Shown: piece after piece, positions 8,179 to 17,120 of the stretch | Position numbering within the stretch: the stretch's first letter is position 1 | Layout: each line of letters begins with the position of its first letter | NCBI RefSeq assembly: GCF_900111985.1 | Contig: NZ_FOKI01000002.1 | Coordinates: forward strand, 124,001 to 188,000 | Direction of reading: 5' to 3' | DNA: 64,000 nucleotides | Source of the DNA: Clostridium frigidicarnis | Lineage (GTDB): Bacteria; Bacillota; Clostridia; Clostridiales; Clostridiaceae | The notes under the pieces: model-generated | Seen by the model: the letters and a program-made list of their open reading frames with translations, nothing else | What the model was told of the DNA's origin: nothing | The model's database searches: none | Translations under genes and position numbers: made by a program

Positions 8179-8416
8179 TTAAAGAGAAATGGTCTGATAA
8201 TTAATAAAATAGGCTTAAATTATGTAATATAAAAATAAATTTAGTATATTGCACCAGAATAAAAGCCCATTTGGTATTTTATGCTCCATAATTTAACAAA
8301 TTAGATGAAGAATAATACTTAATACATGTAAAGAAAGTAGACACTTTGAAAATACAGAAATAATAAAATTACTTCTAAAGGCTTAATACATAAGCATATG
8401 CAAAAAACGAGTTAAG

Positions 8417-8433
8417 TTGGCATGGAAATTGCT
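8417..8433 (+). promoter_or_regulatory. Sigma-54 promoter of the CoA-transferase gene
   Basis: TTGGCATGGAAATTGCT fits the YTGGCAYGRNNNTTGCW consensus. The invariant GG (8419-8420) and GC (8431-8432) are separated by exactly 10 bases, and the ATG is 43 bp downstream of the GC. A sigma-54 activator gene lies at the end of the same cluster. Confidence 0.85.
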
Positions 8434-8475
8434 AAATTTTGTATATATGACAATTAAGGTTTGGGGGTATAGATT

Positions 8476-10029
8476 ATGAAATCAAAAGTTATGTCGAGAG
8501 AAAGTGCTGTTGCGCTTATAAAAGATAATTCTACTGTTGCTGTGGGAGGCTTTATTGGAAGTGGACATCCAGAGGAGATATCATTAGAAATAGAAAAGTC
8601 ATTTTTAAATAATGACTCGCCAAAAGGTTTAAATTTAGTTTATGCAGCAGGACAAGGAGATGGAAAAGAAAAAGGATTGAATCATTTTGGGCATGAAGGA
8701 TTGCTTTCAAGAGTAATAGGTGGGCACTGGGGATTGGCACCTAAACTTCAAAAGTTAGCACTAGACAATAAAATGGAGGCTTATAATTTACCTCAAGGAA
8801 TTATATCTCACCTTTATAGGGATATAGCTGCAGGAAAGCCAGGTACTTTAACTCATGTGGGTTTAAAAACCTTTGTGGATCCTAGAAATGGTGGAGCAAA
8901 GTTAAATTCATTAACAAAAGAGGATATAGTAAAACTTATAAATATAGAAGGCAAAGAATATCTACTATATAAGACATTTCCTATAGATGTTGCAATTATA
9001 AGAGTAACATATGCTGATGAAGAAGGAAATGCAACATTAGAAAAAGAAGCAATGACTTTAGATTGTACTTCAATGGCTCAGGCTGCAAAAAACTCAGGAG
9101 GAATAGTTATTATTCAAGCAGAGAAGATAGTTGAGAAAGATACATTAGATCCAAGGTTTGTAAAAATACCTGGGATATATGTAGATGCTATTGTTGTGTC
9201 AAAGCCAGAAAATCATATGCAAACTTTCAGTGAGAGTTATAATTCAGCATATAGTGGAGAAAAAAAAGGTGTAGTTAATGATGTTGGAGTCCTTCCATTG
9301 GATGAGAGGAAGGTAATTGCAAGAAGAGCACTTATGGAGCTTAAAGCAAATTCTATTACAAATTTAGGAATAGGAATGCCAGAAGGAATATCTTTAGTTG
9401 CGAATGAAGAAGGTGTTGCACATGAAATGGTCCTTACAGTAGAAGCTGGACCAGTAGGAGGAGTTCCAGCAGCAGGACTTAGCTTTGGAGCATCAACCAA
9501 CCCACTTAGTATATTAGATCAGTGTGAACAGTTTGATTTTTATGATGGTGGAGGATTAGATATTGCATTTTTAGGACTTGCACAATGTGATAAAAAAGGA
9601 AACATTAATGTTAGTAAATTTGGACCTAAAATAGCTGGTTGTGGAGGATTTATTAATATAACTCAAAATGCAAAGAAAGTAATATATTGTGGCACATTTA
9701 CAGGTGGTGGGCTAAAATTAAAAATATGTGATGGAAAATTAAATATATTAAATGAGGGTAAATTTAACAAATTTATAAATACAGTAGAGCAGGTTACATT
9801 TAGTGGAGAATATGCTTATGAAGTAGGACAGATAGTTCTATATATAACTGAAAGAGCAGTATTTAGACTTGGTAAAGATGGATTAATATTAGAAGAGATA
9901 GCACCAGGAGTAGACTTGCAGAAGGATATTTTAGATCATATGGATTTCAAACCAATAATATCTGAAAATTTAAAAAATATGGATGAAAAGCTGTTTAAAG
10001 AAGACTTAATAGGTATAAAATTAAACTAA
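8476..10029 (+). CDS. Acyl-CoA:acetate / propionate CoA-transferase (single chain)
   Basis: This 517-residue protein fuses the alpha and beta halves of a class I CoA-transferase, as in propionate CoA-transferase Pct and E. coli YdiF. The N-half begins with VAVGGFIGSGHPEE. The catalytic glutamate is E323 in TVEAGPVGGVPAAGLSFGAS, matching the Pct active-site loop. The family moves CoA between short-chain acyl-CoA and acetate or another acid in fermentative metabolism; the exact acyl group cannot be read from sequence. It is the first gene behind a sigma-54 promoter and is followed after 39 bp by a 3-hydroxyacyl-CoA dehydrogenase, suggesting activation and oxidation of a hydroxy acid or the reverse. 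Confidence 0.9.
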   Translation: MKSKVMSRESAVALIKDNSTVAVGGFIGSGHPEEISLEIEKSFLNNDSPKGLNLVYAAGQGDGKEKGLNHFGHEGLLSRVIGGHWGLAPKLQKLALDNKMEAYNLPQGIISHLYRDIAAGKPGTLTHVGLKTFVDPRNGGAKLNSLTKEDIVKLINIEGKEYLLYKTFPIDVAIIRVTYADEEGNATLEKEAMTLDCTSMAQAAKNSGGIVIIQAEKIVEKDTLDPRFVKIPGIYVDAIVVSKPENHMQTFSESYNSAYSGEKKGVVNDVGVLPLDERKVIARRALMELKANSITNLGIGMPEGISLVANEEGVAHEMVLTVEAGPVGGVPAAGLSFGASTNPLSILDQCEQFDFYDGGGLDIAFLGLAQCDKKGNINVSKFGPKIAGCGGFINITQNAKKVIYCGTFTGGGLKLKICDGKLNILNEGKFNKFINTVEQVTFSGEYAYEVGQIVLYITERAVFRLGKDGLILEEIAPGVDLQKDILDHMDFKPIISENLKNMDEKLFKEDLIGIKLN

Positions 10030-10068
10030 TATATGGTATTATAGCAATTGTATGGGGGTGGTTAACTT

Positions 10069-11010
10069 ATGAATATAAAAAATATAACAGTATTAGGTAC
10101 AGGCACTATGGGCCATGGAATAGCATTATTAAGTGCTAAGGCAGGGTTAAATGTTGTTATGTACGGTAGAAGTGATGAAAGTTTAAATAGGGGCTTTAAT
10201 AGTATAAAGTCTGGACTGAACCTTTTAAAAGAGGAAGGTAAAGTTGATGAAGAAGACTGTTTAGATATATTATCTAGAATAAAAGGGGTAAAAGATTTAG
10301 AAGAATCAGTTAAGAAAGCTGATTTTGTTATAGAATCTCTTGCAGAAGATTTAAACTTAAAGAAAGATATATTTTCTAGACTGGATAAGGTTTGTGGAAA
10401 AAATGTTATACTTGCGACAAATACATCAGGTATAAGTCCAAGTGAAATTGGTAAAAGCACTCAAAATCCTGAAAGAGTTGTTGTTGCACACTTTTGGAAT
10501 CCACCCCAGTTAATACCTTTAGTTGAAGTTGTACCAGGAGAGCATACATCTAAAAATGTAGTTGATACAACAGTAGAATGGGTAGAATATATAGGTAAGA
10601 AACCTGTTAAAATGGAAAAAGAATGTTTGGGTTTCATTGGTAACCGTCTACAGTTAGCTCTTCTAAGAGAGGCATTATATATTGTTGAAAATGGATGGGC
10701 TAAACCAGAAGAAGTAGATAAAGCTATGGAATATGCTCATGGTAGAAGACTTGGAGTTACAGGACCAATATGTAGTGCAGACCTAGGAGGGTTAGATATA
10801 TTTAATAATATAGCTAGATATTTATTTGAGGATTTATGTGATTATAAGGAAACATCAAAATTATTACAAAACAAGGTAGATAAAGGACAACTGGGTAGTA
10901 AATCAGGACAAGGATTTTATACTTGGGATGAAAAAGCCTTGAAGGAAAAACAAAAAGAACGTACAGAGGTATTGCTTTCATTTTTAGATAGAGATAGTAA
11001 TAAAAAATAA
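10069..11010 (+). CDS. 3-Hydroxyacyl-CoA dehydrogenase family protein
   Basis: This 313-residue NAD-dependent dehydrogenase has the Rossmann motif VLGTGTMGHG at the N-terminus. The catalytic dyad is H141 and E153 in AHFWNPPQLIPLVEV, with the 12-residue separation seen in 3-hydroxyacyl-CoA dehydrogenases. The C-terminal domain (about 190-300) ends with KSGQGFYTW. The FWNPP variant and the segment GRRLGVTGPICSADLGG differ from classic butyrate-pathway Hbd (about 282 residues), so it may act on a different 3-hydroxy substrate; related families include carnitine dehydrogenase. It follows the CoA-transferase gene in the same predicted sigma-54 transcript, with GGGGGTGG before the ATG. Confidence 0.85.
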   Translation: MNIKNITVLGTGTMGHGIALLSAKAGLNVVMYGRSDESLNRGFNSIKSGLNLLKEEGKVDEEDCLDILSRIKGVKDLEESVKKADFVIESLAEDLNLKKDIFSRLDKVCGKNVILATNTSGISPSEIGKSTQNPERVVVAHFWNPPQLIPLVEVVPGEHTSKNVVDTTVEWVEYIGKKPVKMEKECLGFIGNRLQLALLREALYIVENGWAKPEEVDKAMEYAHGRRLGVTGPICSADLGGLDIFNNIARYLFEDLCDYKETSKLLQNKVDKGQLGSKSGQGFYTWDEKALKEKQKERTEVLLSFLDRDSNKK

Positions 11011-11019
11011 TATATATAA

Positions 11020-11053
11020 GTTAGGAGTTAACTATAGGTTGACTCCTAATTTC
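11020..11053 (+). terminator. Possible terminator of the CoA-transferase operon
   Basis: TTAGGAGT (11021-11028) pairs with ACTCCTAA (11042-11049) over a 13 nt loop. The T-tract is weak, so some readthrough is possible. Confidence 0.55.
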
Positions 11054-11170
11054 TTATGTAAGGCACCTTCAAAAAAAGGAGACCATTATTGTGATTTTAC
11101 TATATTGTGTAGAATTAAATAAAAATTGGAATATAACTCTGTAAAAATATACTTTCACTAGTATAATAAA

Positions 11171-11192
11171 AGTATAATAAATTTATTATACT
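11171..11192. promoter_or_regulatory. Palindrome with tandem half-site upstream of the sigma-54 activator gene
   Basis: AGTATAATAAA occurs twice in tandem (11160-11170 and 11171-11181) and is followed at once by its inverse TTTATTATACT (11182-11192), so the last two copies make a perfect 22 bp palindrome. It ends 15 bp before the activator's ATG and contains a TATAAT. It may be promoter plus operator. Confidence 0.5.
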
Positions 11193-11206
11193 TGGGGGGA
11201 GAAATC

Positions 11207-12913
11207 ATGGCGTTTTGTAAAAATATTTTAGAAAATATCATGGATAAGCTTTGTGAAGGGATTATTGTAATAGATATTAAAGGCAAAATAATTAATGCAA
11301 ACAATGAATGCAAAAGGTTATTTCATAAAGATAAAATTGAGGAAATGAATATTAAATCCATAATTAACGATATGAAAATTAATGATGTTTTTAGAGGGGA
11401 ATATATAATAAGCAGCAAAAAAATAGTCACACTAAACAAATCACTAGATATGTATGCTATTCCTTTTAAAGATGAGGATAAGAGAAAAGCAGTTCTTTTA
11501 TTTAAATACTATAACGATGTAAACAATTGCAAGGGGTTGGATGATGAAGACAACATTAGAAATATAGATATTTTAAATACTATCATGAATAGTGCAGATG
11601 AGAGGGTTGTAATTATTGATAAAAACGGAGTTATAACAATGATGAGTAATTCGTACAAAGAATTTATAGGTTGTGATGATCCAGAAGGAAAACATGTAAG
11701 AAAAGTAATTGAAAATACTAAATTACATAACATATTAGAAACTGGAAAAGTTGAGGTTGGGGATATCCAAGAAATAAAAGGAAAGCAAATGATCTCTATG
11801 AGATTTCCTATAAAAAAAGATGGACAAGTAATCGGGGCAATTGGCAAAGTTATGTTTAAGGATATAAGTGATTTGTATAAACTAAATAAAAAAATAGATT
11901 TAATGCAAAAGGAATTAGAGTTCTATAAAAATGAATTTTCAAATAAGAGAAAAGCACTTTATTCTATAGATGATATTATAGGAAAATCAGAAAAAATAAT
12001 GCAAATAAAGTTGCTATCTAGAAAAATTGCTAATACAAATTCAAATGTTTTAATTGTAGGAGAAAGTGGAACAGGTAAGGAGCTTTTTGCACATTCAATA
12101 CATAATTTAAGTAATAGATATTTAGGCGCTTTTATAAAAATTAATTGTGCAGCGATACCATCAGAATTATTAGAATCAGAACTGTTTGGATATGAAGGTG
12201 GCGCTTTCACAGGGGCAAATAAAAAAGGGAAAAAAGGAAAATTTGAATTAGCTAATGAAGGAACAATTTTTTTGGATGAAATAGGGGATATGCCTTTAAC
12301 TATGCAGGGAAAGCTATTGAGGGTAATTCAGGAAAAAGAAGTTGAAAGATTAGGTGGAAATGAATTAAAAAAGATAGATGTAAGAATAATAGCAGCTACA
12401 AATAAAAATCTAGAGGAACTTGTTCGTAAGGGAGAATTTAGGGAAGATTTATATTATAGATTAAATGTGATGAAAATAACTGTACCAGCATTAAAAGATA
12501 GAAAAGATGATATAGAATCATTATGTGAAATACTTATATCTAAAGTGTCAAAAAGATTAGGAATTTACGTTGAGGGAATCTCAGAAGAGGCAGTGGGATA
12601 TTTAATAACATATAATTGGCCGGGAAATATTAGAGAGTTAGAAAATGTTATTGAGAGAGCTATTAATTTACTGGACTCAGATTTGATAATCAAAGTAAAA
12701 CATTTACCAATGAGGATAACAGAAAATGAAAAAAAATATAATTATAAGAAAGATAGGTACTTAAAAGAAGTAATAGAAGAAGTTGAAGAAAATATTATAA
12801 GAGATTGTCTAATTAAGAATAATGGAAATAAAAACAGAACTGCTAAGATATTAGGAATTAGTAGAGCTGGATTGTATAAAAAGATAGATGAGTATAATCT
12901 GCAAAATTATTAA
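11207..12913 (+). CDS. PAS-domain sigma-54-dependent transcriptional activator
   Basis: This 568-residue enhancer-binding protein has two PAS-like sensor regions (about 5-100, beginning ILENIMDKLCEGIIVIDIKG, and about 120-225) and a short coiled segment (225-250). Its AAA+ domain has Walker A GESGTGKE (285-292), the sigma-54 contact loop GAFTGA (332-337) and Walker B FLDEIG (355-360). A Fis-type helix-turn-helix lies at the C-terminus (NRTAKILGISRAGLYKKI). The start is the ATG after GGGGGGAG; a TTG at 11192 is inside the palindrome. It follows a CoA-transferase/dehydrogenase pair that carries a textbook sigma-54 promoter, so it is the likely activator of that pair, sensing an unknown metabolite through its PAS domains. 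Confidence 0.93.
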   Translation: MAFCKNILENIMDKLCEGIIVIDIKGKIINANNECKRLFHKDKIEEMNIKSIINDMKINDVFRGEYIISSKKIVTLNKSLDMYAIPFKDEDKRKAVLLFKYYNDVNNCKGLDDEDNIRNIDILNTIMNSADERVVIIDKNGVITMMSNSYKEFIGCDDPEGKHVRKVIENTKLHNILETGKVEVGDIQEIKGKQMISMRFPIKKDGQVIGAIGKVMFKDISDLYKLNKKIDLMQKELEFYKNEFSNKRKALYSIDDIIGKSEKIMQIKLLSRKIANTNSNVLIVGESGTGKELFAHSIHNLSNRYLGAFIKINCAAIPSELLESELFGYEGGAFTGANKKGKKGKFELANEGTIFLDEIGDMPLTMQGKLLRVIQEKEVERLGGNELKKIDVRIIAATNKNLEELVRKGEFREDLYYRLNVMKITVPALKDRKDDIESLCEILISKVSKRLGIYVEGISEEAVGYLITYNWPGNIRELENVIERAINLLDSDLIIKVKHLPMRITENEKKYNYKKDRYLKEVIEEVEENIIRDCLIKNNGNKNRTAKILGISRAGLYKKIDEYNLQNY

Positions 12914-13085
12914 CTAACTTATTATTAATATGATATAATTATTTTTAATTTATATATATATATTTCATTAATAAAACTACATTTATATTGTCGTAGTATA
13001 TGAGCAGCACTTATTCTAAATGAATAAACTTTATTGAATCATATATACTAAAAAAAATATTGTTCTAGCTAAGGAGATTAAGAAT

Positions 13086-13514
13086 ATGAAATTATTAGTA
13101 GAAAAAATAAATGAAAATGCCATAATACCATTTTGTGCTCACAAAGGTGATGCTGGATTAGATTTATTTTCAATAGAAGAGGTTGTCATTAATCCAGGTG
13201 AGAGAAAGCTTATACATACTGGCATAAAGATAGGTCTTCCAGAAAATACTGAGGCACAAATTAGACCAAGAAGTGGATTGGCATTAAAACATGGTATTAC
13301 AGTGTTAAACACTCCTGGTACAATAGATGAAGGATATAGAGGAGAAATAGGAGTAATTCTTATAAACCTTGGAGATAAATCTTTTAATGTTGAAAAAAAT
13401 ATGAAAATAGCTCAAATGGTAATAAAGCCAGTACTAAGTGTAAAGATAGAGGAAGTTAAAGAACTTGATGAATCAGAAAGAGGCGAAGGTGGATTTGGTT
13501 CTACAGGATTCTAG
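13086..13514 (+). CDS. dut: dUTP diphosphatase
   Basis: This 142-residue trimeric dUTPase hydrolyses dUTP to dUMP and pyrophosphate, keeping uracil out of DNA and feeding dTMP synthesis. All five motifs are present: [27 protein letters not shown], the short motif around [17 protein letters not shown], and the C-terminal [11 protein letters not shown] arm that closes over the active site. AAGGAG lies 9 bases before the ATG. It is flanked by an AT-rich 172 bp spacer upstream and a hairpin repeat downstream, and appears monocistronic. Confidence 0.95.
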   Translation: MKLLVEKINENAIIPFCAHKGDAGLDLFSIEEVVINPGERKLIHTGIKIGLPENTEAQIRPRSGLALKHGITVLNTPGTIDEGYRGEIGVILINLGDKSFNVEKNMKIAQMVIKPVLSVKIEEVKELDESERGEGGFGSTGF

Positions 13515-13529
13515 TAAGTATAAGAAAAA

Positions 13530-13640
13530 CAACCTAATTTAAATTAGGCATCTTCAAAAAATAATAGACCAGTATTTTTGTTTATTTGGCATAATACTTG
13601 GAATCTTTGGCCTATTATTTTTTTCATATGCCTTAGGTTG
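13530..13640. repeat. Dispersed repeat R2, diverged copy, between convergent genes
   Basis: CAACCTAA (13530) and TTAGGTTG (13633-13640) flank TAGGCATCTTCAAAAAATAA and its inverse ATTATTTTTTTCATATGCC. The terminal inverted repeat resembles the 49236 copy, but the interior is shorter and different. It sits between convergent dut and the CAP-domain gene, and its long hairpin with a T-run could also act as a bidirectional terminator. Confidence 0.65.
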
Positions 13641-13651
13641 TTTTGTTTAAA

Positions 13652-14512
13652 TTAGTTGGAAAATAATTGGGATTCATAGGCTATATCTCCATTAGAAGAA
13701 AATGCAACGCCTATACCCATTTTGTTAAATCTAGTGTTTAATATATTAGCTTTATGTCCTGGGGAATTCATCCAATTTGTAACTATAAATTCAGCTGTTA
13801 CAGAAGATTTAGACATACCTTTACTAGTTTGAACATTTTCTCCAGCGGCAGAATAATTTATTCCAAAACTTTTAATTAAGTCAAATGGACTGCCAGTATA
13901 AGGAGAGTTATGATCGAAATACCCATATTGTAACATTTCGTTAGCTTTGTATTTAGAAGCTTGTCTAAGCGTTGAATCCATGGATAAGGGTTGTAAACCA
14001 GCTTTATCACGTTCAATATTACATAGATTTAAAATTTCGGTTTCAACATCATCTAGAAATTCCATATCATAGTTATTGGGTATTTGGGGTAAATTACCTG
14101 GATAATGATTATTCTTACTATTGGATGAAGCAGATGATGCATTGTCTTTTTCATTTGAAGTAGCATCTGTTGAAGTTTCATCATTCGTTGAGTTGCTAGG
14201 CATTTCTTCTGAATTATTCTTTGAATTATGTACATTATTATTGGATGAATCTGTTTTTTGTGTGGTATCAGTGTTTTTAGTACCACTATTTTTAGATTCA
14301 TCTAATTTAGCATTCTCATCAGTTTGTTTATTTTCAGAAGAAGAGGCATAAGCATCTGGAGTATTATCCACATCAGTATTCTCATCAGATTTTACAAAAG
14401 ATTCAATAGGTTGTACATCGCTTGGGGTGTTAAATTTATTGTATATAAACACACTTCCTGTTATTCCTAAAGTTATGGCTAAGGGAATAATTATTTTTAA
14501 ATTCTTATTCAT
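13652..14512 (-). CDS. Secreted or membrane-anchored CAP-domain (SCP/YkwD-like) protein
   Basis: This 286-residue protein has an N-terminal hydrophobic signal or anchor (about 5-24), a long low-complexity linker rich in Ser, Asn, Asp, Glu and Lys (about 30-145), and a C-terminal CAP domain (about 160-286) with LCNIERDKAGLQPLS, YFDHNSP, AAGENV and WMNSPGHKANILN. The two histidines and glutamate of the CAP cavity are visible. In Firmicutes such proteins (YkwD, the spore-coat-associated YlbC type) are extracellular and often appear in spores or cell walls; activity is generally undefined. GAGGTGAT precedes the ATG. It is divergent from the next gene. Confidence 0.85.
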   Translation of the reverse strand: MNKNLKIIIPLAITLGITGSVFIYNKFNTPSDVQPIESFVKSDENTDVDNTPDAYASSSENKQTDENAKLDESKNSGTKNTDTTQKTDSSNNNVHNSKNNSEEMPSNSTNDETSTDATSNEKDNASSASSNSKNNHYPGNLPQIPNNYDMEFLDDVETEILNLCNIERDKAGLQPLSMDSTLRQASKYKANEMLQYGYFDHNSPYTGSPFDLIKSFGINYSAAGENVQTSKGMSKSSVTAEFIVTNWMNSPGHKANILNTRFNKMGIGVAFSSNGDIAYESQLFSN

Positions 14513-14669
14513 AAATTAAATCACCTCTTTTATCCTTTAAAGTATGTTTTAAATTATACTGGTCTTTATTGTATAAACCTATAGTAATGTGATGGATAAT
14601 AGAAAATAATAAACTAAATATGTATATTTATACTAAATGTTGTACATAATTCTTCATGAGGTGATAGTA

Positions 14670-15296
14670 ATGAAGAATAAGAAGAATATTTTTGCTTTTT
14701 TCATAGGAATTATACTTATAATATTTCTATTTTCAATAAGTTTTTATTTCACATTTAATAAATTATCTGCAAGAAAAGATAAAAATAATCCAGATGTTGC
14801 AGTACAAACAGTGCCAACAGAATTTATTAAGCCTAATGCAAAGATAAATCTATATATAAAGGATAAAAATGGCCAATCTACAAAAGTTGAAAGTGTTGAG
14901 TTTAAGGTTGTTATGGATAATCTAGAAGGAGATTATGATCTCAAAGCACTTCAAACATATTACCAAGGGTTAGGCTATTATTATAGAGAATTAGATGAAG
15001 ATGGATATGCTTTTGAAAAAAGATTTGTACCAAATAGATATTATATAAGCGTATGCAAAGATGAAAAAAACAAAGAAGTTTTAGCTATATTTAAATCTGA
15101 TGAAGAGGGTAAACTTGAAATAGAGGACGAAAAAAGTGATATAACACAAACATCTATAAATAAAATACCAAAAGAACAAGAAAGAGAATTATATAGAAAA
15201 GGATTTGGTGGCGTTGATGACAAGGGTAATGTTGTTAATGAGGGATTCAAAACAAAAGAAGAAGCTTTTGAAGCTTTAAGTGCAATAATATCATAA
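14670..15296 (+). CDS. Membrane-anchored protein of unknown function
   Basis: This 208-residue protein has one N-terminal transmembrane helix (about 8-30, FAFFIGIILIIFLFSISFYF) and a hydrophilic, mostly charged extracytoplasmic part. I do not recognise a family. An in-frame ATG at 14637 would add 11 residues, but GAGGTGAT lies within that extension, so the start is at 14670. It is divergent from the CAP-domain gene (157 bp shared spacer) and followed by a terminator before ruvA. The C-terminal segment NEGFKTKEEAFEALSAIIS could be a small helical motif. Confidence 0.7.
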   Translation: MKNKKNIFAFFIGIILIIFLFSISFYFTFNKLSARKDKNNPDVAVQTVPTEFIKPNAKINLYIKDKNGQSTKVESVEFKVVMDNLEGDYDLKALQTYYQGLGYYYRELDEDGYAFEKRFVPNRYYISVCKDEKNKEVLAIFKSDEEGKLEIEDEKSDITQTSINKIPKEQERELYRKGFGGVDDKGNVVNEGFKTKEEAFEALSAIIS

Positions 15297-15358
15297 AAAT
15301 ACCTCTATAAATAAGATTCAGGGTATTAAATGCTATCAATATGATTAGTAAATTATAT

Positions 15359-15382
15359 GAGGTGTTTAATACCTCTTTTTTA
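15359..15382 (+). terminator. Terminator before ruvA
   Basis: GAGGT and ACCTC enclose a small loop, followed by six T. A second AATACCTC at 15302 could pair with the same arm as an alternative fold. Confidence 0.65.
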
Positions 15383-15449
15383 TTGAATTATCTTTTTTAA
15401 AATGTTAAAGTATATTATGGATTACATTTAATAATATGAGGAGGTTATC

Positions 15450-16049
15450 ATGTTTGAGTATATAAGAGGAAAATTTATTTCCATAAGCAAAGATTATATA
15501 GTTTTAGAAAATAATAATATAGGTTATAAAATATATACTTCAGGAAACACAATATCTCAAATGCCTCCTGTAGAAGAAATGGTATTGCTTTATACAGAGC
15601 AGATAGTAAGGGAAGATTTTATTGGGTTATATGGTTTTTATACAAAGGAAGAACTAGAGATGTTTAAATTACTTATAACTATAAATGGAGTAGGAGCAAA
15701 GGCTGCATTGTCATTATTATCTATAAGTAATGTGAATAATTTAAAATATGGAATATTAACAGGAGAAGAAAAATTATTGACAAAGGCTCCTGGTATAGGT
15801 AAAAAGATAGCTCAAAGAATTATTCTAGAACTTAAAGACAAGCTAACATGTGAGGACTTATTAAATGAAGAAAAAATAATAGATGGAAATATAGTAACTA
15901 TTGATAAAAGTAGGATTAATGATGCTTTAGAGGCATTAATGTCTCTTGGATTTAATGAAAAAGAGAGTAATAAGGCATTAGATAATATAGATATGAGTAA
16001 CTCCTTAGAGGAAATAATTAAAGAGAGTCTAAAATACCTTATGGGCTAA
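15450..16049 (+). CDS. ruvA: Holliday junction DNA helicase subunit RuvA
   Basis: This 199-residue protein tetramerises on four-way DNA junctions and loads RuvB for branch migration. Domain I (OB fold, 1-65) begins [12 protein letters not shown]. Domain II has two helix-hairpin-helix motifs, including [18 protein letters not shown] and [20 protein letters not shown]. Domain III (about 150-199) is the RuvB-binding three-helix bundle. GAGGAGG precedes the ATG. ruvB follows after 13 bp, and queA and tgt continue in the same direction. Confidence 0.97.
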   Translation: MFEYIRGKFISISKDYIVLENNNIGYKIYTSGNTISQMPPVEEMVLLYTEQIVREDFIGLYGFYTKEELEMFKLLITINGVGAKAALSLLSISNVNNLKYGILTGEEKLLTKAPGIGKKIAQRIILELKDKLTCEDLLNEEKIIDGNIVTIDKSRINDALEALMSLGFNEKESNKALDNIDMSNSLEEIIKESLKYLMG

Positions 16050-16062
16050 GGAGGGTAATATT

Positions 16063-17094
16063 TTGGATGAAAGAATAATAACCTCTTCAAACTTAGTAGA
16101 GGATAATAATGAATATAGTTTAAGGCCTGAAAACTTAAGAGAATATATAGGCCAAGATAAAGTTAAAGAAAGACTAGAAATATTTATAACTGCAGCTCAA
16201 AACAGAAAAGAAGCATTGGATCATGTGTTATTATATGGACCTCCAGGTCTAGGAAAAACTACTTTAGCTAATATAATAGCAAAAGAAATGAGTGGAAACC
16301 TTAAAATAACATCTGGACCGGCTATAGAACGGGCTGGGGATTTGGCGGCAATTTTGACAACACTTCAAACTAATGATGTTCTTTTTATAGATGAAATACA
16401 TAGGTTAAATAGAGCGGTAGAAGAGATATTATATCCAGTAATGGAGGATTATGCTCTAGATATAGTTATAGGTAAGGGTGCTACAGCAAAATCTATAAGA
16501 ATAGATTTGCCAAAGTTTACCCTTATAGGAGCCACAACAAGGATAGGTTTATTAACAGCACCACTTAGAGATAGGTTTGGTGTTATGTGTGATATGGAAT
16601 ATTATAATGAGGATGAACTTAAAGAGATAATAGTAAGATCAGCTCATATTTTCAAGTGTGAAATAACAGAAGATGGTGCATTAGAAATAGCAAGAAGAAG
16701 CAGAGGGACTCCGAGAATAGCCAATAGGTTATTAAAAAGGGTTAGAGACTATGCACAAGTTAAGGGTAAAAACATTATAAATTATAGTGCATCAAAACTT
16801 GCATTAGAACTTTTAGAAGTAGATGAAGAAGGCTTTGATAGAATAGACAATAGAATATTAGAGGCAATAGTGGATAATTTTAATGGGGGGCCTGTTGGAA
16901 TAGAAACTTTAGCATATTTTGTTGGAGAAGAGCTTGATACAATAGAAGATGTATATGAACCGTATTTACTTCAAAAAGGATTTATAATAAGGACAGCTAG
17001 AGGACGTGTTGCTACAGATAAAGCTTATGAACATTTAAAAAAACAGAGGGTTCAAAAAATTAGTGATCAAATTTCAATTTTTAATAAACATTAA
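16063..17094 (+). CDS. ruvB: Holliday junction DNA helicase motor RuvB
   Basis: This 343-residue AAA+ motor forms hexameric rings that drive branch migration with RuvA. Walker [10 protein letters not shown] lies at 59-67, Walker B LFIDEIH around 107-113, and sensor 1 in GATTR; the C-terminal winged helix follows (about 265-335). The start is a TTG: AAGGAGGG is 7 bases upstream, and the nearby ATG at 16067 is out of frame. A TTG start with a strong ribosome binding site may lower expression relative to ruvA. Confidence 0.97.
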   Translation: MDERIITSSNLVEDNNEYSLRPENLREYIGQDKVKERLEIFITAAQNRKEALDHVLLYGPPGLGKTTLANIIAKEMSGNLKITSGPAIERAGDLAAILTTLQTNDVLFIDEIHRLNRAVEEILYPVMEDYALDIVIGKGATAKSIRIDLPKFTLIGATTRIGLLTAPLRDRFGVMCDMEYYNEDELKEIIVRSAHIFKCEITEDGALEIARRSRGTPRIANRLLKRVRDYAQVKGKNIINYSASKLALELLEVDEEGFDRIDNRILEAIVDNFNGGPVGIETLAYFVGEELDTIEDVYEPYLLQKGFIIRTARGRVATDKAYEHLKKQRVQKISDQISIFNKH

Positions 17095-17120
17095 GGAACG
17101 ATAAGAAGGTGTAATATATT

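Noticed and set aside
10062-10460. 132-codon minus-strand frame opposite the 3-hydroxyacyl-CoA dehydrogenase gene
   Set aside because: Shadow of a clear family gene on the + strand; no ribosome binding site.
11057-11092. Possible R2 left end (AAGGCACCTTCAAAAAAA)
   Set aside because: Only about 18 bases resemble R2 and no matching right end follows, so I do not list it as a copy.
14121-14351. 76-codon acidic/serine-rich frame opposite the CAP-domain gene
   Set aside because: It is the complement of the low-complexity Ser/Asn/Asp linker; composition explains it.
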